14,469 nucleotides of DNA from CANLBN01 sp047629215 (GTDB lineage: Bacteria; Pseudomonadota; Gammaproteobacteria; Pseudomonadales; Cellvibrionaceae). Below the pieces are notes generated by a model that did no database searches, was not told where the DNA came from, and saw only the letters and a list, made by a program, of their open reading frames with translations. Of this stretch, positions 1 through 7,471 are shown one piece after another. The translations under genes were made by a program, and so were the position numbers. Where the stretch lies: positions 1-14,469 of the forward strand of contig JBLHWO010000087.1 in the NCBI GenBank assembly GCA_047629215.1, written 5' to 3'. How positions within the stretch are numbered: position 1 is the stretch's first letter; every line of letters begins with the position of its first letter.

Positions 1-339
1 ATCTAAAGTGCCATAGACTAACAATGCGCCAGTCATACAAACAATAATGAGTGCAGGAATATTATTATGTTTTTGAGGTTTTTGCTCACGCTTAGTAAAT
101 GACAGCGTTCCCAACAAAATAATGGTGGAGATCCCCGCGCCTACCGCTGCCTCTGTAAAGGCAACATCGACTGCATCCATTGCAACAAAAATACCGGCTG
201 AGACTAAACTATATAAACCCGACAAAATAACCGCAGCGAGCAAATCTTTTAAGTAAATAATACCTAGCGTTAATACTATGAGCACCGTTAATAGCACCAT
301 CACAACCAAGTGTTCAGCGAAGACAATGTGTTCCAGCAC
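1..339 (-). CDS. DUF4040/MbhD-like subunit of Mrp/Mnh-type cation/proton antiporter (partial, 3' end outside window)
   Basis: Membrane subunit of a Mrp-type multi-subunit Na+/H+ antiporter. Translating the minus strand from a GTG at 339 gives 113 uninterrupted codons running off the window edge. It shows two or three hydrophobic segments and the conserved stretch MDAVDVAFTEAAVGAG, which I recognise from the DUF4040/MbhD family (also the C-terminal part of fused MrpA proteins). The start overlaps the stop of mnhG by one base (TAGTG), with an AAAGGGAG ribosome binding site 9-10 bases upstream. An in-frame ATG at 300 is an alternative start but lacks that spacing. The order E-F-G-DUF4040 matches the Mbh-like or group-3 Mrp arrangement, so MnhB, C and D homologues are expected beyond the window edge. 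Domain assignment is good; the exact subunit name is uncertain. Confidence 0.85.
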   Translation of the reverse strand, partial: MLEHIVFAEHLVVMVLLTVLIVLTLGIIYLKDLLAAVILSGLYSLVSAGIFVAMDAVDVAFTEAAVGAGISTIILLGTLSFTKREQKPQKHNNIPALIIVCMTGALLVYGTLD

Positions 340-755
340 TACGAAGCGCTCCCTTTAATAACGGTTTTTTTGTTCTTGTCTTGTAACATTTGGGCAGCTG
401 AATGTAACTCTGTTAATGACTCATCGACCGCCAAACGTCCATTGGGACATTTCGGAATTATTTTTGCCATTAAGGCCGCTTTAGCCACGGCATGAGATGC
501 CGTAGGCGCAGTAAAATAAATAAAAACCACCACTAACACTAATTTAATAGCTGCCATAGGGTTATCAAAAATAAAGAGTGCCTGTAAAACCAGACCAATC
601 ATAATAAATAAAATACCGCCTGTATCGGTAACACTGGCTGCGTGTAGGCGTGTATAAAAATCAGGCATGCGGATCAAACCAATAGCGCCGCCCACCATAA
701 AGACAGAGCCAATGAAAATAAAAATACCGCTGATTATATTGACGATAAGTTCCAT
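339..755 (-). CDS. mnhG: Na+/H+ antiporter subunit G (MnhG/MrpG)
   Basis: Small integral-membrane subunit of the Mrp antiporter, which exchanges cytoplasmic Na+ for protons and supports pH and salt homeostasis. The 138-residue product has three hydrophobic segments (about residues 5-28, 44-62 and 68-88). It carries the family signature GLIRMPDFYTRLHAASVTDTGG at about 26-47, the best-conserved part of PhaG/MnhG proteins. The soluble tail after residue 88 is somewhat longer than in typical family members of about 100-120 residues. The ATG at 755 overlaps the mnhF stop by one base (TAATG) and is preceded by an AGAGGA-type site. Its own stop overlaps the next start, so translational coupling is likely. 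Identification is from motif recognition and operon position. Confidence 0.95.
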   Translation of the reverse strand: MELIVNIISGIFIFIGSVFMVGGAIGLIRMPDFYTRLHAASVTDTGGILFIMIGLVLQALFIFDNPMAAIKLVLVVVFIYFTAPTASHAVAKAALMAKIIPKCPNGRLAVDESLTELHSAAQMLQDKNKKTVIKGSAS

Positions 756-1036
756 TAGATATCGTCCTCTTGATAAACGCCTGAACCTAGATCTTCATAT
801 TCGAAAAATTTTAATACCGCAATAGTACCTATATAACTAATCAAGGCGTATAACAATGCAATATCAACAAAGTCGGGACGATTTGTTAAGAAGCCGTAGG
901 CGGAGATTAACATTACAATTTTTGTACCCGCTGAGTTAACGGAAAGTAAGCGATCGTAAATAGAAGGGCCCATTAAGGCTCTAGCTAAAACGAGTAATAA
1001 TGACACTAAAATGGCAAAAACTAAAGCTAAAAACAC
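755..1036 (-). CDS. mnhF: Na+/H+ antiporter subunit F (MnhF/MrpF)
   Basis: Small three-helix subunit F of the Mrp antiporter, 93 residues, the normal size for the family. Hydrophobic segments lie at about 2-20, 34-52 and 58-76. The sequence has the family features RALMGPSIYDRLLSVNS (about 19-35) and RPDFVDIALLYALISYIGTIAVLKF (about 53-77); the buried acidic residue D57 in the latter is typical of MrpF/PhaF. Translation starts at a GTG that overlaps the mnhE stop by one base (TAGTG), and the gene ends overlapping the mnhG start, so it sits in a tightly coupled operon. Identification is strong from sequence and context. Confidence 0.95.
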   Translation of the reverse strand: MFLALVFAILVSLLLVLARALMGPSIYDRLLSVNSAGTKIVMLISAYGFLTNRPDFVDIALLYALISYIGTIAVLKFFEYEDLGSGVYQEDDI

Positions 1037-1575
1037 TAGTTCGTTCCCGTATTATTTTTATTTTGGTTTGAACTTATTTCAGTCTCTAGGTTTGGTTCTA
1101 GCTCACATACTCGACGACCCATCTCGCCTGACTCAAGCTCGTAAATAGCATCCTCATGTAAAGCATGCACCAAAATATCGCCATTTTTAGCAATATTAAT
1201 GGCCACAGTTCCAGGTGTTAAGGTAATGGAATTAGCAAACACGACACGTCCTAGCTCAGTTTTTTGCTTGGCTTGCACTGCTTTTAAAAGTGGTTTGATG
1301 GGCAACTTGGGATTGAATATACGTTTTACGACATCAATATTCGAGAGCAGTATTTGTACAATAAGCCAAGCACAATATTTAATGACGTAAAAGAAGCGAA
1401 AATACAGTGGCTGACCTCGGTGCATCAGTACCTTCATATTAACCGAGAGGTAACAAACAATCGCAATTGAAATAACGCCCAATATTAACTGTAATGGCAT
1501 AAACATACCCGAAAGTAAGAGCCACAAAATAGTTAAGGTGACTAGCAAACGAAAAAATTGTCTTCGCTGTTGCAT
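1036..1575 (-). CDS. mnhE: Na+/H+ antiporter subunit E (MnhE/MrpE)
   Basis: Subunit E of the Mrp antiporter, 179 residues, with two or three N-terminal membrane segments (about residues 9-47 and 60-80) and a cytoplasmic C-terminal domain. The stretch ANSITLTPGTVAINI (about 114-128) is the diagnostic MnhE motif. It is followed by the usual short beta-rich region HALHEDAIYELESGEMGRRVCELE. It is the first gene of the visible operon. The ATG at 1575 is the first start after an in-frame TGA about 20 codons upstream, but no convincing ribosome binding site precedes it, so initiation may be weak. The last residues (SSNQNKNNTGTN) are a polar tail. The product is confident from the motif and from the neighbouring F and G genes. 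Confidence 0.94.
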   Translation of the reverse strand: MQQRRQFFRLLVTLTILWLLLSGMFMPLQLILGVISIAIVCYLSVNMKVLMHRGQPLYFRFFYVIKYCAWLIVQILLSNIDVVKRIFNPKLPIKPLLKAVQAKQKTELGRVVFANSITLTPGTVAINIAKNGDILVHALHEDAIYELESGEMGRRVCELEPNLETEISSNQNKNNTGTN

Positions 1576-2094
1576 AACAGGGGCTGGCTCTAATTTATCT
1601 TGTTTATTATCGAGAACACGTAATCAGAACATCTTACCAAAATTAAAGCTCGCATATGGCTAATTCATCCAAATAACCGTATTTTAGAACTTTAACAAAA
1701 GAATGATCATCACGTCTACTGATTCAGATAAAGCCATAGTACTACCAAACCAAGTAGAACGACTAAACCAAGTAGAACGACTTCTTAATAAGACAAAACG
1801 GTGCTGCTGCATAGGTGCCCTACTATACGGAACTATTACGATTTCGCCAAAGTCGTACTTATTTAACTTAATTAAGCATAAACTGCTTCAGATTGAACAT
1901 TATTGGTGGGGCCTTCGCTAAAAGAGAGTATAGTATCGGGTGGTTGAAACGCGTCATCTTCTGTACTTATTCATATCCCCCTACATGTTTGAGCAGTACA
2001 TTTTTAAACCAAGCTTCCTGCATTTTGCCTTTTACTTTGTGTAATTATCAACATCTGACCTTATCTTTTAACGCACAATCTTACCGAGAAATTT
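1576..2094. other. Divergent intergenic region, no supported gene
   Basis: This 519-bp gap separates the minus-strand mnh operon from the plus-strand SHOCT gene and should contain promoters for both. I could not place a convincing -35/-10 pair for either. Open frames of 60-100 codons exist but have no good ribosome binding site, atypical composition and overlap the better-supported 2095 gene. The only distinct feature is an 18-bp tandem duplication, listed separately. Confidence 0.6.
1747..1782. repeat. Perfect tandem duplication of an 18-bp unit
   Basis: The unit AAACCAAGTAGAACGACT occurs twice in direct succession (1747-1764 and 1765-1782) with no mismatch. It lies in the intergenic space between mnhE and the SHOCT gene. 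It could be a recent slippage event or a duplicated protein-binding site; nothing in the sequence decides between these. Confidence 0.9.
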
Positions 2095-2877
2095 ATGCAA
2101 CAACTTACACCAGCCGGTCAAAATATCATCAACGACCTCTCTTCACGCTACAATTTGAGCAACGATGCCGTCGTTCATATGCTTGTCGCCGTCAATAATG
2201 GGGGCAGCACTATGGCTCAATTTAACTGTCCTGAGCTGGGTGGTTCGGGGCAATGGATGCGAGGTGGTATGACAATGGTTGGCGATATGTTTAATCACGG
2301 TCTCAAAATGACGGTGGACAATCTTTGTAATGACTTAGCCAATGCACTGGCATCAACGCAGATGTTTCCTGTTGTAAAAGCAGGCACTCCGGGATCTAAC
2401 CAGTGGTGGCCCGTTGACTTGGGTGCGCCTTTTAGTAGCGGCTCTCAAAACAACACTCGTTATGCTATTTTCCCTAACCGCTTGGCAGTAGAGCTCAATG
2501 GACAAGTCACTATTTATGACACTTTAGATAACAACATTGGCGGCGTAAGCCAGCAGCAAGGGGGTAATAATTCACTTACTTTTAGCAGTCAGTATGGGAC
2601 GATTCCAGTTAATACTTTACCCATAGTCAGCGGAAGTGGTTCAAATAACCAGCTAAATTCAGCTCCACCGCCTGCTAATTTCGCTGAACCGGCTCCACAA
2701 TCGTTTTCACAGCCTCAAGAAGCCAAAGAAGAATTTCAAGCTTCAAATAATGACTCTAAAGGGTCATCGAATGAAATTTTAGTACTGATTGAAAAACTGG
2801 CACAGTTAAAAGGCGCTGGGGTCTTGTCTGAAAACGAATACGAAACCAAAAAGAGCGAGCTACTCGCGCGCTTGTAA
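2095..2877 (+). CDS. SHOCT-domain protein of unknown function
   Basis: 260-residue soluble protein. Residues 1-90 form a conserved N-terminal region with the stretch GGSGQWMRGGMTMVGDMFN (49-67), which I recall from a family annotated only as SHOCT domain-containing protein. Residues about 100-178 form a second region rich in aromatic and Gln residues (SNQWWPVDLG, VSQQQGGNNSLTFSSQYGT). A Pro/Ser/Gln-rich linker (about 181-228) leads to a C-terminal SHOCT helix pair (about 229-258; LIEKLAQLKGAGVLSENEYETKKSELL), a short module found at the ends of otherwise unrelated proteins. There is no signal peptide or membrane segment. The ATG at 2095 has only a weak GAG site upstream, but homology-like sequence begins right at residue 1. 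Function is unknown; neighbours give no clue. Confidence 0.88.
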   Translation: MQQLTPAGQNIINDLSSRYNLSNDAVVHMLVAVNNGGSTMAQFNCPELGGSGQWMRGGMTMVGDMFNHGLKMTVDNLCNDLANALASTQMFPVVKAGTPGSNQWWPVDLGAPFSSGSQNNTRYAIFPNRLAVELNGQVTIYDTLDNNIGGVSQQQGGNNSLTFSSQYGTIPVNTLPIVSGSGSNNQLNSAPPPANFAEPAPQSFSQPQEAKEEFQASNNDSKGSSNEILVLIEKLAQLKGAGVLSENEYETKKSELLARL

Positions 2878-2887
2878 TCACTAGAAA

Positions 2888-2922
2888 CACAGCTGAACGA
2901 TATCGAGAGACGTCCAGCTGTG
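2888..2922 (+). terminator. Probable factor-independent terminator after the SHOCT gene
   Basis: Eight-base arms CACAGCTG (2888-2895) and CAGCTGTG (2915-2922) are perfectly complementary. Inside them a further ACG/CGT pairing follows a one-base mismatch. It begins 10 bases after the SHOCT stop and is followed by ACTTTCTT, a weak T-rich tail. It lies between converging genes, so it may act in both directions. The imperfect T run keeps the confidence moderate. Confidence 0.5.
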
Positions 2923-2939
2923 ACTTTCTTAAACCTATT

Positions 2940-3210
2940 GAGACCTTTGCACGGAAGATGATTTTGCTTTCAGGCAAGGTATACCCCAAGGGCATTTAGA
3001 AAACACACGATAAATCCGTAGGAACAGATTTAGGCAGCTTTGCTGGCCGAAGGCTTAGCGCCATGGACGGTGCCAGCCCAAAGAGGAAGTTTATACCTTA
3101 TACCGCCAAGCGGCACCGAGGTAAATGACCGCTTGAGTACGTTTTTCCTCGGTGCCCCCTTGAGGGGTAAACGCCGCATCAACGTAAAATGGCTTTCGTG
3201 CAAAGGTCTC
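2940..3210. mobile_element. MITE-like non-autonomous element with 18-bp terminal inverted repeats
   Basis: A 271-bp non-coding segment is bounded by GAGACCTTTGCACGGAAG (2940-2957) and the inverted CTTTCGTGCAAAGGTCTC (3193-3210), which match at 17 of 18 positions. Similarity continues weakly inward (an ATTTT tract on both sides). Inside is a perfect 10-bp inverted repeat (3112-3121 with 3147-3156). No transposase frame is present. From memory, ends beginning GAGACCTTTGC resemble those of some IS5-family elements; this is not verified. No clean target duplication is visible, although ATT occurs next to both ends. The right end lies 2 bases from the stop of the transglutaminase gene, so the insertion sits exactly in the convergent intergenic space. 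Confidence 0.75.
3112..3156. repeat. Perfect 10-bp inverted repeat inside the MITE-like element
   Basis: GGCACCGAGG (3112-3121) and CCTCGGTGCC (3147-3156) are exact reverse complements separated by 25 bases that include GTTTTT. The GC-rich stem could form in RNA from either strand. It may act as a terminator-like structure carried by the element. Confidence 0.75.
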
Positions 3211-3212
3211 GA

Positions 3213-4079
3213 TTAGGATAGACGTGTCACCCAAACACCAACATCCATAGTTGATGTTGCATTACCGCTGAAAACGCCCTCAATAGGGGGTATAGAATCA
3301 GGGTAAGCCGAAACGGCAACAGCGATATTATCTGCGCTGGCCAAAGCACCCACCGTAGGGTCAAACCCTTTCCAACCTGCACCCGGTAAATACACTTCTA
3401 CCCACGCATGAGTTGCGCCAAAATTTTGTGAACTGGGAGGAGAGTGTAAGTAACCGCTCACAAAACGTGCAGCAAAACCTAAACAGCGAGCGGCTTCAAT
3501 TAAGACTAGAGAAAAGTCACGGCAAGAGCCGCTATTGAATTCAAAAGTTTGAATAGCGGACTGCACACCCGGTTCATCACGAACAGTGTAAGAAAAAGTG
3601 GTGTAAATCGCTCGGCATAAACGCTCTAACAACACATGTGTTTGAATCGATTCATTTCGCTGCCAAACCGTGGCTATCCATTTTTTTAGTTGAGAATGGG
3701 TTTCTTCTGGTGGTAATACCCGATAGGGTTCCAACAAATTACCTTCAGTGATGGTATAGGTAAAAGAGCCAGAGCGAGGGTAATTTAGCGCATACTCTTC
3801 CAGAATAAAATCAAAGGGGTTATCGCTATATTGCTGAATAACCACATCACTTTCTACCGATAAGGTTTGAGCGGTAATGCCTAAGTTCGCTATTGCAATA
3901 GAGTTATCTTCAACATCTTTCTGCCAGCGTAGAGGGACATCTGGATTGAGTATTAAATTAAATGATTCTACTCGACATTCCCGACTTTCTCGCGGATAGA
4001 TCCTAAAGCTATGCCGACCCAACGTGACTGGCTCAGAAAAATGGTAATAAGTCCGATGGATAATTTGAAATCGTTGCAT
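3213..4079 (-). CDS. Transglutaminase-like cysteine protease family protein
   Basis: 288 residues with an N-terminal bacterial transglutaminase-like beta domain (about 1-85, opening IIHRTYYHFSEPV) and a transglutaminase core (about 150-245). The catalytic triad is visible: Cys186 in GSCRDFS, His224 in THAWVEVY and Asp240 in GFDPTVG. Family members are thought to be thiol peptidases or amidases rather than true crosslinkers, and their substrates are mostly unknown. Length and architecture are those of the full family, and no signal peptide is seen, so it is probably cytoplasmic. The ATG at 4079 has no clear ribosome binding site, but the conserved N-terminus begins there. The stop lies immediately beside the MITE-like element. 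It is on the same strand as comEC, 86 bases downstream of that gene, with a 13-bp repeat tandem between. Confidence 0.9.
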   Translation of the reverse strand: MQRFQIIHRTYYHFSEPVTLGRHSFRIYPRESRECRVESFNLILNPDVPLRWQKDVEDNSIAIANLGITAQTLSVESDVVIQQYSDNPFDFILEEYALNYPRSGSFTYTITEGNLLEPYRVLPPEETHSQLKKWIATVWQRNESIQTHVLLERLCRAIYTTFSYTVRDEPGVQSAIQTFEFNSGSCRDFSLVLIEAARCLGFAARFVSGYLHSPPSSQNFGATHAWVEVYLPGAGWKGFDPTVGALASADNIAVAVSAYPDSIPPIEGVFSGNATSTMDVGVWVTRLS

Positions 4080-4098
4080 TATGTTCAGTCTGTTTTTG

Positions 4099-4150
4099 TG
4101 TTTTATAGGACTGTTTTATAGCACTGTTTTATAGTGCTATTTTATAGACC
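4099..4150. repeat. Four tandem 13-bp units between comEC and the transglutaminase gene
   Basis: Units TGTTTTATAG plus three variable bases occupy 4099-4111, 4112-4124, 4125-4137 and 4138-4150 (last unit TATTTTATAG). The variable triplets create an 8-bp inverted repeat, ATAGCACT (4118-4125) and AGTGCTAT (4133-4140). On the minus strand each unit reads CTATAAAA, resembling a repeated -10-like motif 20-70 bases upstream of the transglutaminase start. It may therefore affect that gene's expression; this is inference. Confidence 0.85.
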
Positions 4151-4164
4151 TATCAAGCCTAGCG

Positions 4165-6648
4165 TTAATCATACCAATAGCGTTTTTCAACTTCACGCCA
4201 ACGCCTCAAGCTTAAAAGCCCATCAGCATTGACTGTAAAACCAATCGCGCCACGGTTACCCGTATGCTCTACCTCTGAATTGACCCTTTGGTAACGCTCG
4301 ACAACTCGCGGATGTGGGTGTCCATAGGCGTTGGTATAACCTGCGCTTACTATCGCATATTTTGCTTGTAAATGATTCACCCAATTATTGTGAGATGAGG
4401 AACCACTTCCATGGTGAGGGGCTAGTACAATCGTCATATTTTGCAAACGCTCTGGGTATAAAGCTAACAAACGTTTCTCGACTGACTTTTCTATATCCCC
4501 CGTTAACAGAAAACGATATTCGCCATATTCAATCAATAATACACAGGAGAGGTTATTTGACTTAACCTCACCATACAGCTTAGAAAGATAGTCCAAGCTC
4601 GGCCATAGTACGGAAAAGTGAAGTCCATCCCACTGCCAACTCTGCCCTGCAACACATTGCTCTCCGTCAGTTTTAGTTGGCTGGCCAGAGTAAACATTAC
4701 CGACCTCTATTAGAGATGATAAACCTTTCACCCCACCTGCATGGTCACTATCACCGTGACTGATGATTAGAGTATCAATATGACTATGCCCCGCTTGTAA
4801 CAAGTAAGGCGCAACGATATGTTTACCGCTATCGAAACGTTGACTAAATTTTTTGCCCGTGTCGTAAACTAACTGGTGATTTTTTGTTTCCACTACAACA
4901 GCAGTACCCTGCCCCACCTCTAAAAAATGAATGTTTAATACTGGCTGTGCTAGATTCGGCAAAAAAATGGGAAGAAAACAAGTGAAACCAAGGTATTTGG
5001 CTGGCAATCCCTTGGGTAATAATAGATAAATCAAACCAATTGTTGCAATAATAATGGTAGATAATTCTAAGGCGCCAAAATCAAAATACCAAAAGCTAGC
5101 TACATTAGCTTGAACCCAATCTAAATAAACTAATAGATATTGTAAACTGTATTCCGCTATGGAAAATAACCAGTAAGACAACACAGAAAAAAAGGGTAAA
5201 AAAATTAGCCCTACCAGCAATAGGGGTACGCTTACAAACGAAACTAAGGGTACGGCTACAATATTAGCAATAGGTGACGATAAACTGATGCCCTGCACTA
5301 GCAAAATACTCGGTAAAAATAGTGCGAAAGTGATGATCGCTTGGGCCTTAAATAAAGAAAATATAGAACGCTTTAAAGAATTAATAAACGAAGCCTCATT
5401 TTCGGAGAGCCCAATATATTGATTAAACACTAACAATAAAGTCGCTACCGCCAAAAATGATAACCAAAAACCTTGGGAGCGTACAGACAAAGGATCCAAT
5501 AATGCGATGAGAAACAGCGCTGAACTTAACAGTAACCAAGGGCTTACTTTTCGATAGCACATACTGCATAGATGAAAAATAGCTATCATGACTAAAGCGC
5601 GCTGCGTGGGCAAACTCAACCCAGCTAATAAGCTATATAAAAAAGCAAAAAATAAGGAAAATAATGCGGGTAGGTACTGTCCGCCATACGGTAAAGTGCA
5701 ATCAAAAAATCGACCGCTAAACTGGGATATAAGCTGCCATAAGCGCATTAAAAATTGACCAATCCATAAGCCAATTAATGCTGCAAGTCCAATATGTAAG
5801 CCAGAAATGGCTAAAAGATGGATGGTGCCGGTATTTCTGAGTGCATCCCATTGCTCACCAGAAATCAATTGCCGATCACCAATCAGCAAACCCGATAGTA
5901 ATCCGATATTTTTACTTTTATTAAATCGATCTTTTAGATTCTCGCTTAAGGTTTGACGCAAACAACTGGCATTGACAATATTACTGACATTAATACAAAT
6001 ATTACCTAAGCGTTTATTATGAACACCATGTCTAATATAGCCACTGGCTATAATTTTCTGCTGCAATAAATAAAGTTGATAATCAAAACCGGCAGGATTA
6101 ACAAAACCTCGTGGGCGACGCAACTTAACTTCAAATTGCCATCGATCTCCTGCTTGAATTATAGGGGTCTTATTTTCGATGGGAGTTGTTATTTTATATA
6201 AGTTCTTTTTATGCCAAGTATTTTCACGCCATGAGAGGGTGATTTTTTTTCCTTTTACTTTATTTGATAGAAGAGGAATACTCTCCCCATTATCATTCTC
6301 AACATTGTCTAAAACAAAATGAAAACGCTGAATTGATTCTATTTTCTGAGGTAAATCAACCACCTTACCCGTCACAATAAAATGTTGATTATTAAACTCT
6401 ACTGGCCACTGCTGTCCAACAATCCAATAAGCATATAGGCCTCCATAGACAATTCCAGCAAAGAAAAAAGATAAAGTGAAATTGCGCCGATAGAGAAAAA
6501 TGACGACAAAAATAAGACTAAGAATTAATGCCCAAAAGGGCAATAAACTGGGTAGGTAGCTTATGCTAAAAATACCTATAGCAGCAGAAAGTGAGGGGGC
6601 CGCTGGATTAGCTAATTTTAAAGGCGCAAGTATGGAATTATGAGACAT
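4165..6648 (-). CDS. comEC: ComEC/Rec2 DNA-uptake channel protein
   Basis: Inner-membrane channel that carries single-stranded DNA into the cytoplasm during natural transformation. The 827 residues show the full three-part architecture. First is an N-terminal membrane and OB-like region (DUF4131, about 20-200). Next is the polytopic competence domain (about 240-545) with the hallmark IHLLAISGLHIG (276-287) and LPTQRA (346-351). Last is a C-terminal metallo-beta-lactamase-like domain (about 570-810) with SHGDSDHAG (630-638), TGDI (716-719), APHHGS (743-748) and a late HPHP (777-780). Metal-binding residues look complete, so it is probably functional. The ATG at 6648 has a good AAGGAAG ribosome site. 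A decayed copy of its middle section lies at about 8713-9314. No other competence genes are in the window. Confidence 0.96.
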   Translation of the reverse strand: MSHNSILAPLKLANPAAPSLSAAIGIFSISYLPSLLPFWALILSLIFVVIFLYRRNFTLSFFFAGIVYGGLYAYWIVGQQWPVEFNNQHFIVTGKVVDLPQKIESIQRFHFVLDNVENDNGESIPLLSNKVKGKKITLSWRENTWHKKNLYKITTPIENKTPIIQAGDRWQFEVKLRRPRGFVNPAGFDYQLYLLQQKIIASGYIRHGVHNKRLGNICINVSNIVNASCLRQTLSENLKDRFNKSKNIGLLSGLLIGDRQLISGEQWDALRNTGTIHLLAISGLHIGLAALIGLWIGQFLMRLWQLISQFSGRFFDCTLPYGGQYLPALFSLFFAFLYSLLAGLSLPTQRALVMIAIFHLCSMCYRKVSPWLLLSSALFLIALLDPLSVRSQGFWLSFLAVATLLLVFNQYIGLSENEASFINSLKRSIFSLFKAQAIITFALFLPSILLVQGISLSSPIANIVAVPLVSFVSVPLLLVGLIFLPFFSVLSYWLFSIAEYSLQYLLVYLDWVQANVASFWYFDFGALELSTIIIATIGLIYLLLPKGLPAKYLGFTCFLPIFLPNLAQPVLNIHFLEVGQGTAVVVETKNHQLVYDTGKKFSQRFDSGKHIVAPYLLQAGHSHIDTLIISHGDSDHAGGVKGLSSLIEVGNVYSGQPTKTDGEQCVAGQSWQWDGLHFSVLWPSLDYLSKLYGEVKSNNLSCVLLIEYGEYRFLLTGDIEKSVEKRLLALYPERLQNMTIVLAPHHGSGSSSHNNWVNHLQAKYAIVSAGYTNAYGHPHPRVVERYQRVNSEVEHTGNRGAIGFTVNADGLLSLRRWREVEKRYWYD

Positions 6649-7090
6649 TTTTCTTCCTTGAAAAATAATATTTCAAGTATTATGCATGAATAAGCCATCA
6701 GAAAAAACTGTATATATAAACATCAGCACTGTTTTTCGTTTTACGTACGGCATTTGCTGTTGTGGACGAATACGCCGTGACAAATTCATCTGAAACGAAT
6801 TTAGACAACGCTAGTTGATCGCAGAGTGAGGGACATGGATGTTCCGAATCCAAGCGGATCAGCTTAACACGTGGCTTGGGAACTAGTGCAGCGAGTAATT
6901 TATGTTGTTAGCGACATAATTGTGTCTGTAGAATAGTGTTTCTGACTCTCCGGGGAAAGTTGCTACAGGGCCTTAACAATACCTATCTATCTATTGTTGA
7001 CGAATAATAGCGCAATGAACTTTTATACTTTTTTTACCACTTAGCTGTGACGTTTAACTTAGCAAAAATTCAACTAGATATAAGGTGATT
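6649..7090. other. Divergent intergenic region upstream of comEC and the chaperone-like gene
   Basis: No coding frame is supported in these 442 bases. The segment contains the comEC ribosome site, a small inverted repeat over it (CTTGAAA at 6657-6663 and TTTCAAG at 6671-6677), and a LexA-like box at 6708-6723. TTGACG and TTTATACTT motifs occur upstream of 7091, but their spacing is too long for a convincing promoter. Confidence 0.6.
6708..6723. promoter_or_regulatory. Possible LexA/SOS-box-like site
   Basis: CTGTATATATAAACAT matches the gammaproteobacterial LexA consensus CTGT-N8-ACAG with AT-rich core at all positions except the last base (T for G). It lies 60 bases upstream of the comEC start on the minus strand and about 370 bases upstream of the plus-strand gene at 7091. 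AT-rich sequence makes chance matches plausible, so this is tentative. Confidence 0.35.
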
Positions 7091-7471
7091 ATGAACAATA
7101 ACAACATTGATAACTTAGTACGTGAGCTCGGTCAAGCGATCAACGTTCCAATTTCATTCGCGCAAGGGGCGTCTATCCTAACGCTATCCGATGGCCGTGA
7201 AGTGTGGCTGGAATGCCCCCATGATAGCGCTTTGTTTATTGTGCATACCCAGCTGCAACAAAATCATGCGCCCAGTTTGCACGAATTAACCGAGTGGCTG
7301 TCATTAAATGCTTCACCCGAAAAATCAAAAGGTAGCTATATTTCATTTGACCAGAAAACGGGGTCGGTGAGCCTTTGCGTCTCCTTACCGGTTGAATTAA
7401 TCAATGCAGAATTACTAAAGATATTAATTGATAACTTAGCGGAGCTGGCCTCTCAGCTTGGGGTTTCGTGA
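7091..7471 (+). CDS. Orphan type III secretion chaperone-like protein (CesT-like fold)
   Basis: Small soluble protein of 126 residues. The pattern is a helix (NIDNLVRELGQAI), beta strands (SILTLSDGREVWLECP, SALFIVHTQL), a short helix (LHELTEWLSLNA), more strands (GSYISFDQKTGSVSLCVSLPVE) and a C-terminal helix (LLKILIDNLAELASQLG). This order and the approximate length resemble CesT/Tir-type chaperones that bind effectors of type III secretion systems. No signal peptide or membrane segment is seen. I prefer the ATG at 7091 because TAAGGTGA (7081-7088) sits just upstream as a ribosome site; a GTG at 7085 falls inside that site. No secretion apparatus or effector gene is nearby, and the downstream DNA is decayed, so partner and role are unknown. 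Coding character is convincing; the family call is moderate. Confidence 0.65.
   Translation: MNNNNIDNLVRELGQAINVPISFAQGASILTLSDGREVWLECPHDSALFIVHTQLQQNHAPSLHELTEWLSLNASPEKSKGSYISFDQKTGSVSLCVSLPVELINAELLKILIDNLAELASQLGVS

Noticed and set aside
1703..2198. Two plus-strand open frames of 72 and 101 codons before the SHOCT gene
   Set aside because: No ribosome sites, unnatural composition, one runs through a tandem duplication, and the other overlaps the SHOCT gene in another frame.
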